Assembly (NCBI RefSeq): GCF_964340395.1 | Contig: NW_027554297.1 | Span: 89,001-104,000 of the forward strand | Direction of reading: 5' to 3' | From: Glandiceps talaboti | Taxonomy: Eukaryota; Hemichordata; Enteropneusta; Spengelidae | Length of the DNA stretch: 15,000 nucleotides | Shown: one piece after another, positions 7,762-14,380 of the stretch | How positions within the stretch are numbered: the first letter of the stretch is position 1 | How the letters are laid out: every line of letters starts with the position of its first letter | Made by a program: the position numbers and the translations under genes | Notes under the pieces: model-generated | What the model saw: the letters and a program-made list of their open reading frames with translations, nothing else | The model's database searches: none | What the model was told of the DNA's origin: nothing

Positions 7762-8120
7762 TAGAAGTCAGATAAGGGAAATGTCCATTGTTAAGGGGAA
7801 GGGGAGGGGGGTCAGAGTGCTGTCACTACGTGTATAATATGACAAAAGTAAAGACAGTTTTCTTTCTGGCAACTGCTGCTTCACTTATGGGTCAATTTGA
7901 AAGGATTATTTTGTCTCTGTCCACTATTCCTGGATGGAATGGTTCATAAATTGAAGTCACATAAGGGGAGTGTCCATTTGTATGGTGAGGCTGGGGAAGG
8001 AGTGGGGTAGGGGTGGGCCGGTGTGGTGTTATGGTAAGGATTGTTTTATTTTTGCCAATTGCTGGTTATATTGCTGGTTATATTGATGGGTCATTTAAGA
8101 TCATATGAGGGGAATGCCAA
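7762..8120. repeat. ~189-bp tandem duplication with partial third copy
   Basis: AGAAGTCAGATAAGGG with AATGTCCATT (about 7763) is echoed by TGAAGTCACATAAGGGG with AGTGTCCATT (about 7952) and by a shorter ATATGAGGGGAATGCCAA at about 8102. G-rich stretches (7795-7812, 7986-8020), TTGCTGGTTATA-like and TGGGTCAATTT/CATTT blocks follow the same order in copies 1 and 2. The third copy is cut by hairpin element 3. Confidence 0.7.
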
Positions 8121-8123
8121 GCT

Positions 8124-8528
8124 TTTTTAGCTCCGCTGTCAGCGAAAGCTGAAAGCATAGCTTTAGGTATAGGTTTGTATAGAGTATAGAGTATAAGTGA
8201 ATCATAGGTGTCCGTCAACTTTTTATATTTTCATCATCATCTTCTCCAAAAGTAACAGTCAGAATACTTTGGTATTTAGTGTGCATGTTCCCTAGGGGTA
8301 GGCTATTCAGATTTGTTCATGCCAAGTTGATCTGTGCCATTTTCAATTTTTTATGATTTTTAAAAAAAGAAGAAGATATTTTCATCATCTCCTCAAATAC
8401 TACTTGTCAGATTGCTTTGATATCTGTTGTGTTGATGCGCAGAGGGTAGCTTACTCAGATTTGTTAATTTCAAGTCAGCATATCTTTTTTTCTATTTTTT
8501 GCATCATGTGCATCTATCCTTCAGATTG
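8124..8528 (+). mobile_element. TTTTTAG-hairpin element with 151-bp core (element 3)
   Basis: A T6 run precedes the hairpin AGCTCC-CGCT-GTC-AGCG-AA-AGCT (8129-8150). A short TATAGAG array follows (8175-8193), then two diverged copies of a core starting ATTTTCATCATC at 8227 and 8378, a period of 151 bp. Both copies have the order TTTTCATCATC, CAGATTGCTTTGATAT-like, TTCAGATTTGTT or CTCAGATTTGTT. The 90-codon frame at 8353-8625 lies in the second copy and is not a gene. Structural similarity to elements 1, 4, 5 and 6 supports one superfamily. Confidence 0.6.
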
Positions 8529-8689
8529 CGACCGTTTACTCTTTGAATGGCTGCTCACGGGCCTTATTTTTGGGTATTTTCAACAATCACTAGAGTCCAC
8601 CATTTTAGATACTGTAAACACCTAAACCTCAACTGAAATCTCTTCATTCGTACCAGCAAACAAATTTTTGAATTACATTTAGGAATACC

Positions 8690-9069
8690 GATTTTCTGAC
8701 AAATTCGGGCCGCATACTAGAGGCCTTGAAATTTTGACCAGGTTTTTCGCTCATAGTTTCCTTAATACTTTTACAAATATCACAAAAAGGTGGATTTTTA
8801 TGTGTTTTAAATAACCATGGCAAGTAAATTTAGTAGGATCGTTGTGTAACAGTCCGTTCGAGAATTTTCGGTAGAAAATGACTTGATTTGACCCGGAAGC
8901 TGAAGCTGACCTCGTTTGACCGGGCGATTTTCCGCAGCAAGCAGCAACGTTCTTGGTACTCACTAAAATCACACTTCAGACCCACTATAAAAGTTTGTTG
9001 TTTTCAGATAACATATAACTTGTGATTAATTCTATATTGTCGTGCAATTTGGAGTGACGGTGAACCAGA
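8690..9069 (+). promoter_or_regulatory. Locally CpG-richer region with TATA-like box
   Basis: CpG pairs cluster here (for example TTCGGGCCGC, GTCCGTTCGAG, TTCGGT, ACCCGGAAGC, CTCGTTTGACCGGGCGA, AACGTTC), unlike the rest of the window. TATAAAAG is at 8986-8993, about 80 bases before the ATG at 9070. TGACC half-sites occur at 8889, 8907 and 8917; the last two form TGACCT-4-TGACCG, a DR4-like pair, and CCGGAAGC resembles an ETS site. Together these suggest a promoter for the short ORF at 9070, but nothing proves transcription. Confidence 0.35.
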
Positions 9070-9261
9070 ATGAAGACAACTGACTCACATAAGGAAGGCA
9101 TGCCTAGGCATGCATTTGAAGTTATGCAAGAGCAGTCTCACTGCGGACTGTGTGTGAATCGACCAAACTTTGTTTGTATTGGTCGACAGTTTACATGTAA
9201 ATGCCATGAACGTGTTTTGCAATTTCCAAAATGCAAATATTTAGCAAGTAAAAATAATTAA
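9070..9261 (+). CDS. Short Cys-rich ORF, possible first exon, unrecognised
   Basis: A 63-residue frame starts in a fair context (A at -3). Residues 24-56 hold a cluster of six Cys and one His (CGLC, later CIG, CKCH and PKC), which could bind zinc, but the spacing fits no family I know. The ATG sits below a TATA-like box and a CpG cluster. The sequence AGCAAGTAAAAA near the end could serve as a splice donor, so the frame may be the first exon of a longer gene whose remaining exons I do not see. It may also be a chance ORF. Confidence 0.25.
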   Translation: MKTTDSHKEGMPRHAFEVMQEQSHCGLCVNRPNFVCIGRQFTCKCHERVLQFPKCKYLASKNN

Positions 9262-10170
9262 AATAATTACAACTTTAATTTGCCTTCAGACTTTGCATTA
9301 TGTTTTTCGTATCTTTCCCTGTTTGACATGTAAATCCGAAAAGGTTCTCTCTGGTCATGTCAGTGATAATACTGGGACTTCTTTGAGTATGAGCGAGGTG
9401 AGGCATGTTGAGGTATTTTGTTGAGAATTATAAATATTGCGAAATGTCAAGTACAAGGTTTAAATACAATGGAATGATGAAAAAAAAATGGCCGAGTCTG
9501 CTGACAGGCACTGGTCACGAGTAAATTGAAATATCAGACGATGTTATGTCTACTACACGTTGAATGTTCAAGTTGTTGACTTGGTAAATTTGTTAGAAAA
9601 TTGAAATTCGAATTGCTTCAAAATTATTTTAGATGCCTAGTTTATTTTATTCATCATTAAAATTTTCCAGGGTTAAAGCTGTAAGACACTGGAATTATTT
9701 ACAGCCAACCTCAAAAATCCTTTTTTTCTTCTTTTTTTGTGTGCATTTCCCAGTCATTATTTTTTATATATTATTTTTTGTGTGTAATTTTTCATAACAG
9801 TAGATTTTTTAAATAAAATGGTGACTATGGTATAAAAATACAATATCTTACCAACTTTCTGTGTAAAATGTGTTTTATAGTGAGACATCATATGAAACCA
9901 CTAACCACTTTATTACATCGCTAAAAAAAACCTGCATAGTGAAGAGCTAAACAACTGAACCGCTTCTACATGTTACCAAAGTAAAAGATAAAAAGAACAG
10001 CGGAGCTATTCTGACCGATAGGTCGCTTGTTCTTTTTTCTTTCTTTTTTTTCTTTTTTTTCTTTTTTTTTTTGGGGGGGGGGTGTCAGAATCACATTACA
10101 ATACACCAGTTATTGTTTTTCTTGCCAACCATTACTGGATGTACTGATGCACAACTGTCAGTATATATGA
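9262..10170. other. Gene-free AT/T-rich stretch with pyrimidine tract
   Basis: No coding or RNA gene is seen. T-rich segments lie at 9719-9785. An imperfect inverted repeat (AGAACAGCG near 9996 and CGCTTGTTCT near 10024) precedes a pure pyrimidine tract of T and C (10030-10072) that ends in ten G (10073-10082). Confidence 0.5.
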
Positions 10171-10179
10171 GAGTCACCA

Positions 10180-10296
10180 TTTTTAGCACAACTGATCTAG
10201 GTTCAGTAGGGCTATAGGCATGGTGAAATGTGTGTGTGTGTGTGTGTGTGTGTCCGTCTGACCGATCGCCTTAGTATTTGGTGGGGACATTACTTA
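10180..10296 (+). mobile_element. Truncated TTTTTAG-hairpin element (element 4)
   Basis: TTTTT then an imperfect hairpin from AGCACAACTGATC (10185) to GGTTCAGTAGGGCT (10213), then AGGCATGGTGAAATG, a (TG)n array (10229-10253), TCCGTCTGACC and TATTTGGTGG. The order and most bases match element 5 at 11598. The match ends at about 10296, where the ~285-bp dispersed repeat begins, so insertion or recombination has cut it short. Confidence 0.65.
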
Positions 10297-10298
10297 TG

Positions 10299-10590
10299 AA
10301 TACATATGGTGTACATTGTATACATAATTATATATGGCTAACGGGTGTACTGCCAATTTATATTAAAGGGGAACACAACTCCAGAAAATACAACCGTTTC
10401 CATAAAGTTTGGTTGCTAGGGAACCATTTCATGATTGTACATAACCTGCATGACATGTAATTTCAGAGATACGCCGGGTTAAAGTTCTGATCAATATACA
10501 TAACTTTAAAAGTCTTGTTCGAAGGACCACTATTGTCTTCTGAGTAAACTAAATTTAATTGTTCATGAGTGAAAATGAATGATAGTCTTT
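10299..10590 (+). repeat. Dispersed ~285-bp repeat, copy 2
   Basis: This is the plus-strand partner of 5764-6045. The two copies are 4.3 kb apart in opposite orientation. The boundaries inferred from the end of similarity are about 10299 and 10590. GGTTGCTAGGGAACC inside it is a near-palindrome resembling an RFX X-box. Confidence 0.85.
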
Positions 10591-11063
10591 TCACTATACC
10601 TTATTAGGGAGGAGTCATTATGACCTGGGGAGGTCTGAGGAATCGGAGGAGTCACTGAAAAAATACTAAACTAGACGGGGAGGGGGGGGGGGTGTTTTTC
10701 AAAAAATGAGGAATAAGCTGCATTAAATTGTTACCTGTTACTTTTGAAATAAGCCACACCCATCATGTATGCCTCCTGTTATGATGAAATTCAATATCAA
10801 AATTAGAAAAGCTTCATTCTGTTTGTATGATATGATATGGTATCTGATAGAAAGAAATGTACCCCAGGTAGTAATGTTGGTAGGAATTTTGTTGTGACTG
10901 ACAATGAGATGTTGTCAAACCAGAATACTCTATATAACTAGATTCCATTGTATATAGTTTTAAAAAGCAAAACTAATAGAAATGAAAATTATGGAGTCAA
11001 ACCCACTTATGATGCAAGTTAAATTAGGAAGCCTTCAGTAATTACAAGGGGGTGGGTCAGGGG
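10591..11063. other. Gene-free stretch
   Basis: GGAGGAGTCA occurs twice (about 10609 and 10646), with an 11-base G run at 10682-10692. No gene is seen. Confidence 0.5.
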
Positions 11064-11120
11064 AATACACCTCTACAGAAAGGTACCCAGATGTTAATCA
11101 GAACAAGGCTATAGGGGGTA
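11064..11120 (+). repeat. Left arm of imperfect inverted repeat
   Basis: AATACACCT, GAAAGGTACCCA, ATGTTA and AGGCTA-AGGGGG blocks here match, in order, the reverse complement of 13223-13277. The arms bracket a 2.1-kb segment holding the palindrome, the THAP ORF and element 5. Confidence 0.7.
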
Positions 11121-11191
11121 AAGTTCATAGACGTGCCACCATTTGAAAGCAATTTTTTTGTTTACTGTACATTAGCAACCTGTGTATTGGT

Positions 11192-11330
11192 TACAACAAG
11201 CTGCAGCACAATACCACATTCCCATGGTTGTATATAATTCACTATCGATAAGTTTGTATTGGTTACAAACTTATCGATAGTGAATTATATACAACCATGG
11301 GAATGTGGTATTGTGCTGCAGCTTGTTGTA
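11192..11330. repeat. Perfect palindrome, 67-bp arms, 5-base spacer
   Basis: 11192-11258 is the exact reverse complement of 11264-11330; the spacer TTGGT is 11259-11263. The right arm contains the first 34 bases of the THAP ORF and its Kozak context. A 14-base direct repeat, TGTATTGGTTACAA, lies at 11183-11196 and 11255-11268, so the left arm plus spacer equals a 72-bp insertion flanked by that repeat. Confidence 0.97.
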
Positions 11331-11572
11331 CAAATCAAGCAGACAAGTGTCCAGGTGTGTCATGTCATCAGTTTCCCAAAGGAAACAGAAGGAGACAGAT
11401 GTGGAAATTACTAATGCGGCAAGCAGACGACTTTATGTTGACAAAAGACACCCGGGTATGCTCAGCGCACTTCGTACCAACAGACTACAAGATTGGTCTC
11501 TGTGAGAGAAAAAACTTGAAAGCCAATGCAAATCCATCAGAATTGAGAAAATTCAAATCCAAGGAGAGCTAA
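11297..11572 (+). CDS. Short THAP-type zinc-finger protein (91 aa)
   Basis: The frame encodes a THAP domain, a C2CH zinc-dependent DNA-binding module related to the P-element transposase DNA-binding domain. Visible landmarks are Cys6 and Cys11 with Ala8 and Asn13 (C-x-A-x-x-C-x-N), Phe26-Pro27, Trp36, Cys55-x-x-His58, then Phe59-x-Pro61-x-Asp63. The AVPTIF box near the end is degenerate: Leu74-Lys75 and Ala78, Pro80, Ser81 remain, but the Val, Ile and Phe positions are changed. The ATG lies in a strong context (ACCATGG). The protein stops right after the domain, which is much shorter than most THAP proteins; a GTGAGAG donor-like site at 11502 could instead splice to a further exon. It may be a stand-alone peptide, a first exon, or a remnant of a THAP transposase. 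No DDE or RNase H domain follows. Confidence 0.72.
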   Translation: MGMWYCAAACCTNQADKCPGVSCHQFPKGNRRRQMWKLLMRQADDFMLTKDTRVCSAHFVPTDYKIGLCERKNLKANANPSELRKFKSKES

Positions 11573-11650
11573 TTTCCAATTAATTTCATTTAGAGCGTTT
11601 TTAGCACAACTGAACTGATAAGGTTCAGTAGTGCTCTAGGCATGGTAAAG

Positions 11651-11672
11651 TGTCTGTCTGTCTGTCTGTATG

Positions 11673-11716
<44 letters not shown>
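11651..11716. repeat. (TGTC)n-(TG)n compound microsatellite
   Basis: Four to five TGTC units, a short interruption (TATGCC), then 21 TG dinucleotides (11675-11716). Confidence 0.95.
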
Positions 11717-11718
<2 letters not shown>

Positions 11719-12220
11719 CAACTTAAAGTCAAAAACTGCTGGACTGATTGCTTTGATATTTGGTGGTCATGTTACTTTTGGTGTCTAGGTGGGAAATTGT
11801 TCAAATGAAAATGATTGCATCAGAGATGTGGGTTTTGGGTCAAAAATGTGATTTTTGGTCCTTAAACTCAAACACTACAAATGTACTGGGCGGATTGGCA
11901 TAAAATTTGGTGAGAACATTCTTAGGGGTGAGTAAATTAAGATTTGTTCATGACATGATTCCCTCAGTATTATGCGGATTAGGGCTAAAAATGTGACTTT
12001 TTGGTTAAAAACCTATAATTCCAAAACTACTCATGCATCTGTGGGTGTATAGATGAAAAACTATTAAGCATATAATGATCTCATCAGTAATATGCAAATG
12101 AGGTGTAAACATGTGAATTTTGGTCAAAAATTGATATCTCAAAAAGTACTTCGTCAATGAGACTGAAACTTGGTAAGATGTTTCTAGAAATGTTATTGTG
12201 CAGATTTTGACACAATTGGC

Positions 12221-12470
12221 CCTAGCAACCATGACCACGCCCATAGCACCAGCCAAACAGTCATGTATTTCACAAAGATAACAACAGTGATGAATAGATA
12301 GTTGAATAAACATGCAAAAAATGTATGTAAATTTACCTAGCAACAAGACCACGCCCATGGCAACAGGCAAATAATCATGTATATTGCAAAGATAACAACA
12401 TGATTGGATAGGCAACTGGATGATCATTCTGTTCAGCAAATGAACACCTACACCTAGCATTGATCAGCAT
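12221..12470. repeat. ~115-bp minisatellite, two full and one partial copy
   Basis: Each unit begins CCTAGCAAC and continues with GACCACGCCCAT(A/G)GCA, CAAAGATAACAACA and a final AAATTTAC-like spacer. Starts are at 12221, 12336 and 12453. Closely related units recur at 13616-14190. Confidence 0.9.
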
Positions 12471-12681
12471 GTGGATTAACATTTTTAAAAACTGTACAGT
12501 TGTGCAACAACGCCATTGGTGCTGTTTTTCAATATCTCAACATTTCAACATAGGGGGAAAATTCCGTCAATTGTAGTGATTAAACAGCTTTGGATAATAG
12601 GTTTGATTCACTTCACTTCACAGTCACACAGAACACCTCAAGGACAAACAAACATGAATACATCCATCTGTTCATCAGCAC

Positions 12682-13228
12682 TTTATTAACATTACACATA
12701 TAATACACTTTTCATGTTTTTAAAGTATGATAGCGCTACATTTACATCATATATATTTGCGTTTTCACAGACAAAATTTTTTTATGGATATCAGCTGATG
12801 ACAAGAAATCCATTTCTACAGTGTAATAATGTACAACAATTGTAGCATGTACGTACAGGAGTCAGAAATCATCAAGAAATGTTATTACACAATACTGTTC
12901 TTTAATATACATGTATAGCACAATATCAGCCATTGCTTGATCTGTAGGAACCGTTGTATTTGCTTATAGTTATATACACATTCCAAAATCAATGTAACAT
13001 TATACAAATAATGTACTGTTTCTGGCCACCCGGCCACACACTCATACATGCAATATTAGTTTTATGCTAGAATGATGGCAAAGCTAGCTCTACCTATGCC
13101 TTGTACAGATGATCCGTCCCAATGTCATATGATAAGCTCAACACTGTCGAGAGCAAGAGAACACAGGTACATTCACTGCCGCCATTGCTGAAGAGGTCTG
13201 CTACAAACACAACATAGTCCAGCCCCCT
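12682..13228 (-). other. Possible terminal exon and 3' UTR
   Basis: On the minus strand an acceptor-like TGTTGTGTTTGTAG ends near 13199. A frame open from about 13228 to the TAG at 13094-13096 (44 codons) includes DLFSNGGSECTCVLLLS and SYDIGTDHLYKA, less AT-biased than the surroundings. About 400 bases of unique AT-rich sequence then lead to AATAAA at 12682-12687. That order fits a last exon with 3' UTR. I do not recognise the peptide and see no upstream exon, so confidence is low. ATGGCGGCAG in another frame of the same stretch could alternatively be a start-codon context. Confidence 0.28.
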
Positions 13229-13277
13229 TTAGCCTCGTTTTGAGTAACATTTGGGTACCTTTCCGTAAAGGTGTATT
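13223..13277 (-). repeat. Right arm of imperfect inverted repeat
   Basis: The reverse complement matches 11064-11120 in block order, with several substitutions. No matching target-site duplication is seen just outside either arm. Confidence 0.7.
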
Positions 13278-13292
13278 AGAAGAGGATGTCAC

Positions 13293-14190
13293 TTTTCAGC
13301 CCCCACCAGACGTAGATTGGGCTCTGTCCGTCCATCTGTGCATGCATGTGTACGTGCGTCCAGAGTCATATCTTGGACATTCATTGATAGATTTCTTTCA
13401 AACTTAGTAAATGGATAATGAACTATTACTTACATATGTGCGTCAATTTGTTTTGGGATATGATGCAATTTAGCCGACTTAGAGCCAGTTTTTGGTCAAA
13501 ATCATGATTTTTGGTCAAAAAAGTTAAAATCCAAAATTACAGGGCAGCTTGGCCTGAAATTTGGTGAGAATGTTCTTAGCATTGTTATTCTGCAGATGTT
13601 CTGTAAAACATTTTGCCCTCGCAACAATGACATAGCAACAACCAAATGGAAGTGTGTTTTGGTCAAATAACAACATCATCAGGTAGGCAAATGAGTAAGC
13701 ATTCAAAGAATGTATGCAGATATCCTTAGCAACCATGACCTCACCCATGGCAACAGCCAAACGGTGGTGTTTTTCACAAAGATGACAACAGGTATTTTTA
13801 GACAAGTGAACATTTTAAAAAATGTATGCAAATGTATGCAAATGAACCTAGCAACAACAACACGCCCATAGCAACAGCCAAATGATCATGCATATTGCAA
13901 AGATAACAAAAGTGATATATAGACATTTTAATAAACATTCGACAAGTGAATGTAAATGTACCTAGCAACAGGACCACATCCATAGCAACAACCAAACAAT
14001 CCAGTATATTACAAAGATAACGATATGTATTAATAGACAATTGAATTGAATAACATTCAAAAATGTTTGTAAATGTGCCTAGCAACTATACAGCACCCAT
14101 GACAACAGCCAAATGATCACTGAAAAATAACGAGGGATTAATAGACAAATAAATAAACATTCAAAAAATGGATGCAAATATTGAATCAAT
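13293..14190 (+). mobile_element. Chimeric hairpin element with 115-bp cores (element 6)
   Basis: TTTTC then hairpin arms AGCCC (13298-13302) and GGGCT (13319-13323), followed by a degenerate TCTGTCCGTCC / TGTGC microsatellite to about 13362. The head (13365-13500) matches element 1 (CAAACTT, ACATATG-GCGTCAATTTGTTT). From about 13505 the sequence switches to the element 5 type (TTTTTGGTCAAAA, GAAATTTGGTGAGAA-TTCTTA) and ends in five 115-bp cores. The join shows that parts of these elements are interchangeable. Confidence 0.65.
13616..14190. repeat. ~115-bp minisatellite, five copies
   Basis: Unit starts (CCT-(A/T/C)GCAAC) are at 13616, 13734, 13847, 13961 and 14078, spacing 113-118 bp. Fixed blocks are CCATGGCAACAGCCAAA or CCATAGCAACA, CAAAGATAACAA and AACATTC-AAAAATGTATGTAAAT. 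The minus-strand frames of 93-95 codons here only read the repeat, which gives them internal repeats of VAMGVVLLLG. Confidence 0.93.
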
Positions 14191-14280
14191 TGAACAGTTG
14201 TCCTACAATGCCATTGCCACTATATTTAATACAATCTAATACATCACACTACCATGACTTGTGGCGCGCAATTATCTGAA

Positions 14281-14380
14281 AACACCTATTGTGTGTGTGT
14301 GGGGGGGGGGGGGGCTGAGTCATATCTGATGACTGCTCGTTAGAAATTTTTTTTTTTTTTTTTTTTTTTTGGGGGGGGGG
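14281..14380. repeat. (GT)n-G14 and T24-G10 tracts
   Basis: GT repeats (14289-14300) run into 14 G (14301-14314); 32 bases later 24 T (14347-14370) run into ten G (14371-14380). Two homopolymer junctions of the same sense lie within 100 bases. Confidence 0.95.

Larger units (their letters stand above)
11598..12470 (+). mobile_element. TTTTTAG-hairpin element with 115-bp cores (element 5)
   Basis: TTTTTAG leads into a two-block hairpin (AGCAC-A-ACTGAAC at 11603-11615 with GTTCAGT-A-GTGCT at 11623-11635). A (TGTC)n then (TG)n microsatellite follows (11651-11716). Next are filler repeats with TTTGATATTTGGTGG, ATTTGGTGAGAACATTCTTA and TTTTGGTCAAAAA phrases. Last are the ~115-bp tandem cores starting CCTAGCAAC at 12221, 12336 and, degenerate, 12453. 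It has no coding content; the 151-codon minus-strand frame at 12005-12460 is a reading of the core repeats. Confidence 0.65.

Noticed and set aside
8751-8972. 73-codon minus-strand frame in the CpG-richer patch
   Set aside because: It opposes the putative promoter, has no recognisable domain, and is of a length expected by chance.
12005-12460. 151-codon minus-strand frame, longest in the window, membrane-like
   Set aside because: It reads the 115-bp tandem core and element 5 filler; its internal repeats (AMGVV) follow the DNA period, and the same peptide recurs in the second array.
13524-14085. Two minus-strand frames of 93-95 codons with repeated VAMGVVLLLG-like phrases
   Set aside because: Translations of the same minisatellite, broken between units and without a start or domain.
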